From Litorivicinus sp965656605 (lineage in GTDB: Bacteria > Pseudomonadota > Gammaproteobacteria > Pseudomonadales > Litorivicinaceae): DNA of 64,000 bases. The stretch covers positions 5,699 through 69,698 of the forward strand of contig CBFHLC010000006.1 of NCBI GenBank assembly GCA_965656605.1. Direction: 5' to 3'. How positions within the stretch are numbered: position 1 is the stretch's first letter; the number at the start of each line of letters is the position of its first letter. Positions 1 through 8,305 of this stretch are shown in pieces. The position numbers and the translations under genes were made by a program. The notes below the pieces were generated by a model that did not search any database, was not told the origin of the DNA, and saw only the letters and a list, made by a program, of their open reading frames with translations.

Positions 1-314
1 AGGGCATTGCGTTTTACGCTGCCAGACAGGGGTACGGCTAATACCAGGGCGCTGATACCCAGCGCCAAGCCGATGTTGGCGATGTTACTGCCAACCGCGT
101 TTCCGACCGCCAAATCCGGCGCGTCGCTGGTCACCGCCATGATCGAGACCAAGACTTCGGGCGCCGAGGTGCCAATAGCGACAATGGTCATGCCGATGAT
201 CAAGGGTGATATGTTGAATTTTAGCGCGACCCCACTGGCACCCTCGACAAAGCGGTCTGCTGATAGGGTTAGCGCGACAATGCCAACCACGATGGCGGCC
301 AAGTAGAGAAGCAT
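1..314 (-). CDS. yrbG: Calcium/sodium antiporter, YrbG family (5' part only)
   Basis: The reverse strand is open from an ATG at 314 to the window edge, giving the first 104 residues; the rest lies outside. The protein starts with a hydrophobic helix (MLLYLAAIVVGIVALTLSA) and contains GTSAPE near residue 53 and GNAVGSNIAN near residue 75. These are the alpha-1 repeat motifs of the Ca2+/cation antiporter superfamily, where the acidic residue and the Asn/Ser residues line the ion pathway. It is therefore an inner-membrane cation exchanger. It is divergent from mlaF, the arrangement known in E. coli (yrbG / mlaFEDCB). Only 54 bp separate the two starts, so their promoters must sit close together. 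Confidence 0.9.
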   Translation of the reverse strand, partial: MLLYLAAIVVGIVALTLSADRFVEGASGVALKFNISPLIIGMTIVAIGTSAPEVLVSIMAVTSDAPDLAVGNAVGSNIANIGLALGISALVLAVPLSGSVKRNA

Positions 315-368
315 TTGGATTCCTAGTATTCGTGCGCGCCAACAATGACGCTGAGATGAGAAATCAGT

Positions 369-1205
369 ATGATATCGCCTGCTCAAGCTGTCGAGTCTCA
401 CGTGTCTATCGAAATCCAAATTGAAAATCTGCACTTCTCTCGCGGGTCCCGTGCGATTTTTCGTGGGGTGGATATGCAGATTCGGGCCGGCAAGGTCACT
501 GGAATAATGGGGCCGTCGGGAACCGGGAAAACGACATTGTTGCGTCTGATATCCGGGCAGTTGCGCCCCGATTCGGGGCGGGTGTTGGTGGATGGTGTTG
601 ATGTTCATCGTCAATCCAAAGCCGGCCTGATGGAGCTGCGCAAACAGATGGGCATGTTGTTTCAGTCCGGCGCCTTGTTTACTGACATGAGCGTGCTGGA
701 AAATGTGATGTTCCCGCTTCAGGTGCATACCGATTTGTCGCCTGCCATGATCGAGACGGTCGCGCTGTTAAAGCTCGAAGCCGTCGGTCTGCGCGGGGCT
801 GCAACGTTGCAGCCTGACGAGCTGTCCGGCGGTATGGCCAGACGGGTGGCCCTGGCGCGTAGCGTCGCACTGGATCCCGCCGTCATGTTGTACGACGAGC
901 CCTTTGTGGGTCAGGATCCGATTTCGATGGGCGCGCTGCTTCGCTTAATTCAAGAGCTCAACGGCGCGCTGGGGATCACGAGTGTGATCGTCTCGCACGA
1001 CTTGAACGAGACCTTTCGGGTGTGTGACGACGTCTTTATTTTGTCCCAGGGACGTGTGATTGCGGGCGGACCTTCTGATCTGGTTCAAAACAGTGCGGAT
1101 GCACAGGTCAAGCAGTTCATTCACGGACTGCCGGATGGACCGGTGCCGTTCCACTTCGATGCATGCGACTTGGCGTCGGATATTGCGAGGTTGCAAGGTG
1201 ATTAA
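369..1205 (+). CDS. mlaF: Phospholipid ABC transporter ATP-binding protein MlaF
   Basis: Cytoplasmic ATPase of the MlaFEDB complex, which moves phospholipids between the inner and outer membranes to keep outer-membrane asymmetry. At 278 aa it is normal length. Walker A is GPSGTGKTT (48-56), the ABC signature LSGGM (152-156), Walker B ends in DE (176-177) and the switch His is H210. The C-terminal segment with DGPVPF matches the MlaF tail that in E. coli wraps around the neighbouring subunit and contacts MlaB. The ATG at 369 has a GATGAG element 8 nt upstream; a GTG about 30 nt inside is a less likely start. The gene overlaps mlaE by 8 nt. Confidence 0.95.
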   Translation: MISPAQAVESHVSIEIQIENLHFSRGSRAIFRGVDMQIRAGKVTGIMGPSGTGKTTLLRLISGQLRPDSGRVLVDGVDVHRQSKAGLMELRKQMGMLFQSGALFTDMSVLENVMFPLQVHTDLSPAMIETVALLKLEAVGLRGAATLQPDELSGGMARRVALARSVALDPAVMLYDEPFVGQDPISMGALLRLIQELNGALGITSVIVSHDLNETFRVCDDVFILSQGRVIAGGPSDLVQNSADAQVKQFIHGLPDGPVPFHFDACDLASDIARLQGD

Positions 1206-1980
1206 TGTGCTGGCGGCCCTAGGGCGCTCAACCCTCAATCGTCTAGCCGGTTTGGGCCGGGCATTTCTTATCTTGATACAGGCGGTATTCCGTCCGATCG
1301 GTCCAGGCGCATCGCTGCGTTTGCTGTGGCCCGAGATCTATAGCGCTGGCGTATTAAGCTTGGTCATTGTCGCTGTGTCCGGTTTGTTTATCGGGATGGT
1401 GCTGGCCTTGCAGGGCTACAGCATCTTGGTTGATTTTGGCTCAGAGCAGTCACTAGGGCAGTTGGTCTCGCTGACCCTGCTGCGTGAGTTGGGGCCGGTT
1501 GTGACCGCCTTGCTGTTCGCAGGACGCGCCGGCTCAGCCATGACCGCAGAGATTGGTTTGATGAAAACCACCGAGCAACTCGCCAGCTTATCGATGTTGG
1601 GTGTGGATCCCGTCCAGCGGGTCGTCGCTCCACGTTTTTGGGCCGGTGTCATTTCGATGCCACTGTTGGCCATTGTGTTTTCTGCTTTGGGAATTTGGGG
1701 CGGGCACCTGGTCGGCGTCGACTGGTTAGGTGTGGATGCGGGTGCCTACTGGGGCAACATGCAGGCCAGCGTTGATTTTCGAATTGATGTCGTCAACGGG
1801 CTGATCAAAGCCTTTGTTTTTGGCATCTTTGTGACGTGGATTGCGGTCTATCAAGGCATGGATTTGATTCCAACGGCTGAGGGCATTAGCCGTGCCACGA
1901 CTCGCACGGTGGTATACGGCTCATTGGCTGTGTTGGCCTTGGACTTTTTCTTAACCGCCATGATGTTTGGGGACTATTAA
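1198..1980 (+). CDS. mlaE: Phospholipid ABC transporter permease MlaE
   Basis: Integral inner-membrane permease of the Mla system (MlaE/YrbE family). The frame is open well upstream, but the family N-terminus (VINVLAALG, like MLLNALASLG in E. coli) begins at a GTG at 1198, just after a GAGG element and inside the last codons of mlaF. This gives about 260 aa, the usual size. Conserved segments include SGLFIGMVLALQGY, LLRELGPVV, FAGRAGSAMTAEIGLMK and GISRATTRTVV near the C-terminus. The overlap with mlaF implies translational coupling, and mlaD follows after 2 nt. The start assignment is the only real uncertainty. Confidence 0.92.
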   Translation: MINVLAALGRSTLNRLAGLGRAFLILIQAVFRPIGPGASLRLLWPEIYSAGVLSLVIVAVSGLFIGMVLALQGYSILVDFGSEQSLGQLVSLTLLRELGPVVTALLFAGRAGSAMTAEIGLMKTTEQLASLSMLGVDPVQRVVAPRFWAGVISMPLLAIVFSALGIWGGHLVGVDWLGVDAGAYWGNMQASVDFRIDVVNGLIKAFVFGIFVTWIAVYQGMDLIPTAEGISRATTRTVVYGSLAVLALDFFLTAMMFGDY

Positions 1981-1982
1981 TT

Positions 1983-2441
1983 ATGAGTACGCGTTCGATA
2001 GAAGTAGCGGTTGGCGGATTCGTCGCGGTTGGTCTGGCGTTGTTGGCTTGGTTAGCGATCACGGTGAGTGGTTTGGATTTCTCGCCGGCCCAGGACGAAT
2101 ACAAAGTGCAGGCGCGTTTTAGCAACATTGCGGGCCTTAAACCCCGAGCGAAAGTGACCAGCGCTGGCGTCAGTGTCGGCCGGGTCGAGTCGATTGAGTT
2201 GGATCCGGTGGATGGCAAGGCGGTCGTTACTATGGCGATCCGTGGTGAGTTTGATCAATTCCCACTGGACACATCGGCTTCGATTTTGACTGCCGGTTTG
2301 CTGGGCGAGAAATACATCGGCCTGCGTCTGGGAGCCGACTTTGACAATCTGATCGACGGCGATGAGATCGAAGACACTCAGTCCTCGCTGGTGTTAGAGG
2401 ATTTGATCGGCCGGTTCTTGCTGAATTCGCAAGGCGATTGA
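1983..2441 (+). CDS. mlaD: MCE-domain phospholipid-binding protein MlaD
   Basis: Membrane-anchored periplasmic subunit of 152 aa. An N-terminal transmembrane helix (about residues 6-29) precedes one MCE domain, with YKVQARFSNIAGLKPRAKV and LLGEKYIGLRLG as recognisable parts. The end, EDTQSSLVLEDLIGRFL, matches the E. coli MlaD helix that forms the hexamer pore, but the low-complexity tail that follows in E. coli is absent. MlaD hexamers pass lipid to or from the periplasmic carrier MlaC. Here the next gene is the mlaB-like frame, with no room for mlaC. Confidence 0.93.
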   Translation: MSTRSIEVAVGGFVAVGLALLAWLAITVSGLDFSPAQDEYKVQARFSNIAGLKPRAKVTSAGVSVGRVESIELDPVDGKAVVTMAIRGEFDQFPLDTSASILTAGLLGEKYIGLRLGADFDNLIDGDEIEDTQSSLVLEDLIGRFLLNSQGD

Positions 2442-2442
2442 T

Positions 2443-2643
2443 GTGAATTGGGAAGCGTGGATCGCCCAGCAGCACCCCGAGGTGCTAGATCTGTCCGGCA
2501 TGGTCAGCTCTAGCGCGTTGGTGGCAGCGTTGGTTCGAATTCAAATTGCCCGGGGGCAGGCGTTGCAACTGCAACAGCCGCCCGCAGGTTTGTACGGATT
2601 AGCCCGGGTGTTGGGCGTTGATGAACGATTTATTTGGGAGTAA
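2443..2643 (+). CDS. mlaB: Short STAS-domain protein, MlaB-like
   Basis: A 66-residue frame from a GTG at 2443, directly after the mlaD stop. The segment VLDLSGMVSSSALVAAL followed later by LYGLARVLGVDERFI lines up with the second half of E. coli MlaB (the IDLS strand, the helix after DTGG, and the final YTLAKLYNLP helix). MlaB is the cytoplasmic STAS partner that stabilises and activates MlaF. The usual first 25-30 residues are missing: an in-frame stop at 2422 rules out a longer ATG, GTG or TTG start. The functional Thr region is replaced by a Ser run. Position and partial similarity support the call, but function in this reduced form is inferred. Confidence 0.75.
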   Translation: MNWEAWIAQQHPEVLDLSGMVSSSALVAALVRIQIARGQALQLQQPPAGLYGLARVLGVDERFIWE

Positions 2644-2650
2644 CCCTGAA

Positions 2651-2902
2651 ATGGAACAACAAATTGAGCAGCACTTGCGCAGTGCTTTTCCGGACGCCCA
2701 GATTCAGGTCGAAGGTGGCGGTGGTAAGTTTTTGCTGACCCTAGTGGACGAGCGTTTTGACGGTCTAAATGCAGTCAAGCGTCAGCAGGCGGTCTATGCC
2801 GGGCTAGGCGATCTGATTTCATCAGGTGCGGTTCACGCCGTGACCATCGTGGCTCGTACTGCGGCCGAAGCTGCTGCGCAACAAGGATTGGATCCTCGCT
2901 AA
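2651..2902 (+). CDS. ibaG: BolA/IbaG family protein
   Basis: An 83-aa BolA-family protein. The conserved core is FLLTLVDERFDGLNAVKRQQAVY followed by AVTIVARTAAE, matching E. coli IbaG (YrbA). BolA proteins work with monothiol glutaredoxins in iron-sulphur cluster handling; IbaG is linked to acid stress. The ATG at 2651 is chosen because GGGAG lies about 10 nt upstream and the family N-terminus starts there; starts at 2618 and 2621 would overlap mlaB. It sits between the mla operon and murA and abuts the murA start with no gap, as is common in gammaproteobacteria. Confidence 0.92.
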   Translation: MEQQIEQHLRSAFPDAQIQVEGGGGKFLLTLVDERFDGLNAVKRQQAVYAGLGDLISSGAVHAVTIVARTAAEAAAQQGLDPR

Positions 2903-4162
2903 ATGGATAAGCTACAGGTTCAGGGCGGTGCTCGCCTTCAGGGAGAAATTCAAATTGGCGGAGCCAAAAACGCAGCCCTGCCGCTGCTGGCCTGTACGTT
3001 GCTCAGTGCGCAACCAACGCGACTGACCAACGTTCCTCATTTGGATGACATCACGACCATGATCAAGCTGCTGGGCCAACTCGGTGCTCAGGCGGTATTC
3101 GATGATCAGGGCGGGGTCGAAGTCGACGCCAGCGACATCACCAGTGTGGATGCACCTTATGACTTGGTGAAAACCATGCGCGCATCGATTTTGGTGCTCG
3201 GGCCGTTAGCCGCGCGCTTCGGCGAGGCCCGCGTCAGTTTGCCAGGGGGCTGCGCCATTGGTGTGCGTCCGGTGGATTTGCACCTGAATGCCTTGACCCA
3301 AATGGGCGCTGAAATTGCCCAGGACGCCGGCTACATCAATCTAAAAGTACCCGGCGGCCGCCTCAAGGGCGCACGGATCTTGTTTGATATTGTCACCGTT
3401 ACCGGAACTGAAAACATCATGATGGCTGCGGCGCTGGCTGATGGCACCACGATCATCGAGAACGCCGCTCAAGAACCTGAAATTGTCGATCTGGCGATTT
3501 TGTTGCGCTCAATGGGTGCGAAAATTTCGGGCGACGGTTCGGCTCGAATCACCATCGAGGGTGTCAGCGAGTTGAACGGGGCCGAGCATTCAGTCGTTCC
3601 CGACCGAATCGAGACCGGAACCTATTTGGTGGCCGGTGCAATGACCCGTGGTGATGTCACCCTGCGCGGCACTGACGGACGCTTGCTAGAGCCGGTTTTG
3701 CTTAAGCTCGAGCAGGCTGGCGCGAAAATCACCTTAGGTGCGGATACCATCCGCTTGCAGATGAATGAGCAACCCAAGGCCGTCAATATATCGACCGCGC
3801 CGCACCCTGCCTTTCCAACGGATATGCAGGCACAGATGCTGGTATTGAACACCTTGGCTCAGGGGACCGCCACGGTCACTGAGAACGTTTTTGAGAACCG
3901 CTTTATGCACGTGCCTGAACTGGTGCGTATGGGCGCTGACATCGAGCTGGACGGCAACACTGCCGTAGTTCGCGGGGTTGAGCGCCTGCAGGGTGCTCAG
4001 GTGATGGCGACGGATTTGCGTGCGTCTGCCTCTCTGGTGATCGCGGGACTGGCCGCCGAAGGCGTCACGCTGGTGGATCGGATTTATCACATGGATCGCG
4101 GCTATGAGCGGATCGAAGAGAAACTCAGCTCGCTTGGCGGTCAGGTGAGCCGAATCAAATGA
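2903..4162 (+). CDS. murA: UDP-N-acetylglucosamine 1-carboxyvinyltransferase MurA
   Basis: First committed step of peptidoglycan synthesis: transfers enolpyruvate from PEP to UDP-GlcNAc in the cytoplasm. At 419 aa it is standard length. GGAKNAALPLL contains the conserved Lys (K22) and Asn. PGGCAIGVRP carries the catalytic cysteine (C117), the residue alkylated by fosfomycin, so the enzyme is predicted to be of the sensitive type. The start follows the ibaG stop directly and the stop overlaps the hisG start by 4 nt, so cell-wall and histidine genes are probably co-transcribed, as seen in Pseudomonas. Confidence 0.97.
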   Translation: MDKLQVQGGARLQGEIQIGGAKNAALPLLACTLLSAQPTRLTNVPHLDDITTMIKLLGQLGAQAVFDDQGGVEVDASDITSVDAPYDLVKTMRASILVLGPLAARFGEARVSLPGGCAIGVRPVDLHLNALTQMGAEIAQDAGYINLKVPGGRLKGARILFDIVTVTGTENIMMAAALADGTTIIENAAQEPEIVDLAILLRSMGAKISGDGSARITIEGVSELNGAEHSVVPDRIETGTYLVAGAMTRGDVTLRGTDGRLLEPVLLKLEQAGAKITLGADTIRLQMNEQPKAVNISTAPHPAFPTDMQAQMLVLNTLAQGTATVTENVFENRFMHVPELVRMGADIELDGNTAVVRGVERLQGAQVMATDLRASASLVIAGLAAEGVTLVDRIYHMDRGYERIEEKLSSLGGQVSRIK

Positions 4163-4785
4163 GCCAACCGCTGATCATCGCGCTCTCCAAAGGGCGCCTG
4201 CTCAAAGAGACCTTGCCGCTACTGGCCGAAGCAGGCATCGAGCCAGGCGAAGATCTGGGCAGCCGGAAACTGATTTTTGATACCAACCGCGCGGATGTGA
4301 AATTCATTATTCTGCGGGCGGTTGATGTGCCTACCTTTGTGACTCGGGGTGTTGCTCACATCGGCGTCAGTGGATTGGATCAAATCGCCGAGCAGTCATT
4401 AAGCGATCTGTATTTGCCGCTGGACCTGAAAGTGTCGACTTGCCGCTTGATGACCGCCGGTCCGGTTGGGGTGGAAAATCCGGTCGGTCGCCGCCGGGTT
4501 GCCACGAAATACACCCGCCTGGCGCGCGAATACTACGCCCGGATTGGGGTGCAGGTAGAGCTGATCAAACTCTACGGTGCGATGGAGCTGGCTCCCCTGG
4601 TGGGTTTGGCCGACGAGATTGTCGACATCGTTGATACCGGCAATACGCTCAAAGCGAACGGCCTTGAGCCGCGAGAATTGATCATGCATTCCAGCGCCCG
4701 TTTGGTGGTCAACAAAGCTGCCTGGAAAACCCGTCATTCTGAATTAGCACCGCTGGTGCAACACATCGAAGGAGCCTTGGCGTGA
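4159..4785 (+). CDS. hisG: ATP phosphoribosyltransferase, short form HisG
   Basis: First step of histidine biosynthesis: condenses ATP and PRPP. At 208 aa it is the short form (HisG_S), which lacks the C-terminal regulatory domain of long HisG. It shows ALSKGRL at the N-terminus and EIVDIVDTGNTLKANGL, the PRPP-binding loop. Known short HisG enzymes need HisZ, a histidyl-tRNA-synthetase paralogue, for activity and feedback control. No hisZ is in the window; in Pseudomonas it lies elsewhere. Overlaps of 4 nt with murA and hisD indicate coupled translation. Confidence 0.95.
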   Translation: MSQPLIIALSKGRLLKETLPLLAEAGIEPGEDLGSRKLIFDTNRADVKFIILRAVDVPTFVTRGVAHIGVSGLDQIAEQSLSDLYLPLDLKVSTCRLMTAGPVGVENPVGRRRVATKYTRLAREYYARIGVQVELIKLYGAMELAPLVGLADEIVDIVDTGNTLKANGLEPRELIMHSSARLVVNKAAWKTRHSELAPLVQHIEGALA

Positions 4786-6080
4786 GCCTGTCCATCCATC
4801 AACACCTGAATTGGCAAGACCCCCATGCTCCTGCGGCGCTGGCACAAGCCACCCAATGGGAAGCGGTTGCAGATGGAACGCTGAATCAACGGGTCGATGA
4901 GATCATTGCGCAGGTTCGCCAATACGGCGATCGGGCGTTGCTTGATTTGACTGAAAAGCTGGATGGGCACCGCCCGGCTTCTTTAGAAATTCCGCCGGCT
5001 GAGTGGGTAGCCGCACGGGCACGCATCTCGCCCGAGCTTGAGCAGGCTCTGGTCGCCGCAGCGCAGCGGGTTAGCGAGTATCACAAGCATCAAGCGGCTG
5101 GGGACTGGTCTTACACTGACGCGTTGGGTAACCAGTTGGGCCAGCGTATCCGGCCGTTGGATCGCGTAGGTGTCTATGTGCCCGGTGGCAAGGCCGCATA
5201 CCCCAGTTCTGTATTGATGAACGTGTTGCCTGCCAAAGTGGCGGGTGTCGGGGAAATCATTATGGTGGTGCCGACGCCGGGTGGCGTGATTAATGACGTG
5301 GTGTTGGCGGCAGCGGACATCGCCGGCGCGGATCGCGTGTTCGCAGTGGGTGGCGCGCAAGCCGTTGCGGCACTGGCGTGGGGAACCGAGACCATTCCGG
5401 CGGTAGACAAGATTGTTGGGCCGGGCAATGCCTACGTCGCCGCGGCTAAGCGGGCAGTGTTTGGCCGAGTGGGCATCGACATGATTGCCGGACCCAGCGA
5501 GATTCTGGTCGTGGCCGATGACACGTCAAATCCTGAATGGGTCGCGATGGATCTGTTCAGTCAGGCTGAGCATGATGAACAGGCCCAGCCCGTGTTGGTC
5601 AGCCTATCTAAGGCAATGACCACTCAGGTGATTGAGGCGATGGATCGATTGCTGCCGACGCTTGAGCGCGCTGACATTATCCGCACCAGCATGGCAAATC
5701 GCGCCGTTTTTGTTGATGTAGAAGACACTCAACAGGCCATTGATGTGATCAACCAAGTCGGGCCAGAGCATTTAGAATTGTCTGTCGATAATACGGACGC
5801 GCTGATGGCGGGCATCCGTCATGCCGGCGCTATCTTTGTCGGCCACCGTGCTCCGGAATCCTTAGGCGATTACTGCGCCGGCCCTAACCACGTCTTGCCC
5901 ACATCAGGCACGGCTCGATTCGCCAGCCCCCTGGGTGTGTATGACTTCGTAAAACGCTCCAGCGTCATGAATATCAGCGAGCAGGGCAGTCAGGTGTTGG
6001 GCCAGATTGCTTCAGTGCTGGGACGCGCCGAGCACTTAACCGCGCACGCCCGAGCCGCCGAAATGCGACTGAAATCATGA
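4782..6080 (+). CDS. hisD: Histidinol dehydrogenase HisD
   Basis: Zinc enzyme for the last two steps of histidine synthesis: NAD-dependent oxidation of L-histidinol to histidine through the aldehyde. The protein is 432 aa, normal length. Recognisable blocks are RVGVYVPGG, VGPGNAYVAAAKR, DMIAGPSEILV, SQAEHDEQAQ and GPEHLEL; the Glu-His pair of the last belongs to the catalytic site. It overlaps hisG and hisC by 4 nt each, forming a compact hisGDC run in which early and late pathway steps are translated together. Confidence 0.97.
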   Translation: MSLSIHQHLNWQDPHAPAALAQATQWEAVADGTLNQRVDEIIAQVRQYGDRALLDLTEKLDGHRPASLEIPPAEWVAARARISPELEQALVAAAQRVSEYHKHQAAGDWSYTDALGNQLGQRIRPLDRVGVYVPGGKAAYPSSVLMNVLPAKVAGVGEIIMVVPTPGGVINDVVLAAADIAGADRVFAVGGAQAVAALAWGTETIPAVDKIVGPGNAYVAAAKRAVFGRVGIDMIAGPSEILVVADDTSNPEWVAMDLFSQAEHDEQAQPVLVSLSKAMTTQVIEAMDRLLPTLERADIIRTSMANRAVFVDVEDTQQAIDVINQVGPEHLELSVDNTDALMAGIRHAGAIFVGHRAPESLGDYCAGPNHVLPTSGTARFASPLGVYDFVKRSSVMNISEQGSQVLGQIASVLGRAEHLTAHARAAEMRLKS

Positions 6081-7156
6081 ACGATTGGGTTAGTCGGCTG
6101 ATTAGACCGGATGTTCAAGCGCTTCACGCCTATCACGTAGCGGATCCGGGGCAGGCCTTGCGCCTAAACCAAATGGAGAATCCCTACGGATGGAGCGCCG
6201 AGCTGTGGCGCGAGTGTTTGGACTACATTCAGGGCGCCGAGATCAATCGTTATCCCGATGCGGGTGCTCAGGCATTGATCCGTGCGATTCGCGATCACGA
6301 TTCACTGTCCGACGACTGGGGTGTGATGCTAGGTAATGGCAGTGACGAGATCATTCAGACGCTGGTTCAGGCGGTTTGTGACGGAACCCGTCCGGTGATG
6401 GCGCCGACGCCCAGCTTTGTGATGTTCCACGTGATTGCGCAGCAGTGCCGAGTGCCGTTCGAGGGTGTCGAATTAGCGCAGGATTGGTCATTGGATTTGC
6501 CAGCCTTTATCCAGGCAATGCAGACGCATAACCCTGCCTTGGTATTTTTGGCTCAGCCAAATAACCCAACCGGTAAGTTATACGACGAACAACAGCTACG
6601 ACAGCTGATCGCCGCCTGTCCTGGGTTGGTGGTGCTGGACGAGGCCTATGGCCCGTTTTCGCCGCGTAATCATCAAGCATGGTTGGATGAGTTTCCCAAT
6701 TTAGTCTTGATGCGAACCTTCTCAAAGCTTGGATTGGCGGGTTTACGATGCGGCTACTTGACCGGCCCGTCCGCTTGGATCGATCAAATAAACAAGGTAC
6801 GTCTGCCCTACAACTTGGGTGTACTGAATCAGCGGGTGGCTGAGTTTGCATTGACCCGGGGTCGCCAGGCTATGGCGGATCAAGCCAAGCAGCTGGTCGA
6901 CTCGCGTGAGTACTTGGTCAAACAATTCCGCAATCGCGGGTGGGTGGCGCACGACAGCGACGCGAATTTCATTTTGCTTGAGGTTGAGCAGCCTAGTGAG
7001 GTGTTCGCGCAACTGGTGCAGGCTGGCATTTTGATCAAAGACTTGAGCTCGGCTCACCCCAGTCTGGTTCGTTGTTTGCGAGTCTCGATCGGAACGCCCG
7101 ATGAGAATCGGGCCTTGTTGGACGCGCTCGATCAGATTCTCAGCGAGACGCGCTAG
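6077..7156 (+). CDS. hisC: Histidinol-phosphate aminotransferase HisC
   Basis: PLP-dependent class I/II aminotransferase of 359 aa that converts imidazole acetol phosphate to histidinol phosphate. QMENPYGW near the N-terminus, QPNNPTG (160-166), VVLDEAY and RTFSKLGLAGLRCGY are characteristic; K217 in the SKLGLAG motif is the PLP-binding lysine. It closes the murA-hisGDC run. Its last 17 nt overlap the 3' end of the convergent algW gene, so both reading frames are constrained there and no separate terminator fits between them. Confidence 0.95.
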   Translation: MNDWVSRLIRPDVQALHAYHVADPGQALRLNQMENPYGWSAELWRECLDYIQGAEINRYPDAGAQALIRAIRDHDSLSDDWGVMLGNGSDEIIQTLVQAVCDGTRPVMAPTPSFVMFHVIAQQCRVPFEGVELAQDWSLDLPAFIQAMQTHNPALVFLAQPNNPTGKLYDEQQLRQLIAACPGLVVLDEAYGPFSPRNHQAWLDEFPNLVLMRTFSKLGLAGLRCGYLTGPSAWIDQINKVRLPYNLGVLNQRVAEFALTRGRQAMADQAKQLVDSREYLVKQFRNRGWVAHDSDANFILLEVEQPSEVFAQLVQAGILIKDLSSAHPSLVRCLRVSIGTPDENRALLDALDQILSETR

Positions 7157-8267
7157 GTCGCACACCGATGGTGACCGGCAACGATAGGCTTTGATTTCCG
7201 CGCAGGACGCCCAGTACGGTCGTCTCGCCGGGATCTTTGCTGGTGATTTTGATCATCGCGGCACGTCCATCGGTGACTTCCACGCCGTCAATTCGGACCA
7301 GTAAGTCGTTCGGCGCCAAGCCGGCCAGCTGTGCAGGGCTGTCACGATAAACTGCAGTCACCAACATGCCACCGGCGATATCGAGGGATTCACGTACCTG
7401 TGCTGGGATCAGCCCAACCTCGATGCCAATGAATCCCCGAATCACGCGCCCATTGGCAATCAGCTGTTGCATGACGTCCAGCGCCAATGAGGTCGGAATC
7501 GCAAAACCAATACCCTGACTGCCGCCGCCGCGGGAAAAGATGGCCGAATTAATGCCAATCAGCTCGCCATAAATATTGATCAGCGCACCGCCAGAATTGC
7601 CTGGGTTGATGGCTGCATCGGTTTGAATGAAATCCTCAAAGGTCGATAGACCGGCAATCCGGTCGGTCGCACTTAAAATGCCCTTGGTCACGCTTTGCCC
7701 AACGCCAAAGGGATTTCCGATCGCTAGCACCGAATCACCAATCATCGACGGGGTCTGCGCAATCGGTATGACCGGAATGCCGGGTAGCTGAATTTGTAAC
7801 ACCGCCAAGTCAGATTCAGGATCGCTACCCACCCGTGTTGCGATCGCACTGCGTCCATCACGCAGCTCAACGATCAGGTTGGGCGCATTTGCGATCACGT
7901 GGTGGTTGGTCAGGACATGTCCTTGGGCAGACACAATGACGCCGCTGCCTAACGGTGCAATACGTCGATCCTGGCGCACCTGTGTGTCCAAGTACTGACG
8001 CATCAGCGGATCGCTGAGTAGAGGGTGGTCGTTGTCGAGTGATTCAATGGCGGTGTGAATGTTGACCACGGCAGGGGCCGCGACCTGTACCGCGTTGCGG
8101 TAACTGCCGGGGGGCGGGGTGGTCATGCTGCGTTGATCTGCAGGCAGTGTTAGCAGGGAAATTTGAGTGTGGTTTTTGGCCTGATACAGCCCGTACCCGA
8201 GCGCGACAATAATGCCGATGCAGATGGCGGGGAAAAACGCTTTGATGGATTCAACTACGGCTCGCAT
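7140..8267 (-). CDS. algW: Periplasmic site-1 serine protease, DegS/AlgW type
   Basis: HtrA-family protease of 375 aa with one N-terminal membrane anchor (about 11-29), a trypsin-like domain and a single PDZ domain from about residue 270. The triad is visible as NHHV (H123), ESDLAVL (D153) and GNSGG (S225). A single PDZ plus an anchor fits DegS/AlgW rather than DegP, which has two PDZ domains. Such enzymes sense misfolded outer-membrane proteins through the PDZ and cut the anti-sigma factor RseA/MucA to release sigma-E/AlgU. Placement after hisC matches Pseudomonas algW; degS is the enteric name. Confidence 0.92.
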   Translation of the reverse strand: MRAVVESIKAFFPAICIGIIVALGYGLYQAKNHTQISLLTLPADQRSMTTPPPGSYRNAVQVAAPAVVNIHTAIESLDNDHPLLSDPLMRQYLDTQVRQDRRIAPLGSGVIVSAQGHVLTNHHVIANAPNLIVELRDGRSAIATRVGSDPESDLAVLQIQLPGIPVIPIAQTPSMIGDSVLAIGNPFGVGQSVTKGILSATDRIAGLSTFEDFIQTDAAINPGNSGGALINIYGELIGINSAIFSRGGGSQGIGFAIPTSLALDVMQQLIANGRVIRGFIGIEVGLIPAQVRESLDIAGGMLVTAVYRDSPAQLAGLAPNDLLVRIDGVEVTDGRAAMIKITSKDPGETTVLGVLRGNQSLSLPVTIGVRPSASR

Positions 8268-8305
8268 AACGCTATCTTAGCCCGATTCGTGAAACGAGAG
8301 TGTTT

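Noticed and set aside
1060..1197. Upstream extension of the mlaE frame
   Set aside because: The extra 46 residues overlap mlaF and have no counterpart in the MlaE family; the GTG at 1198 gives the family N-terminus.
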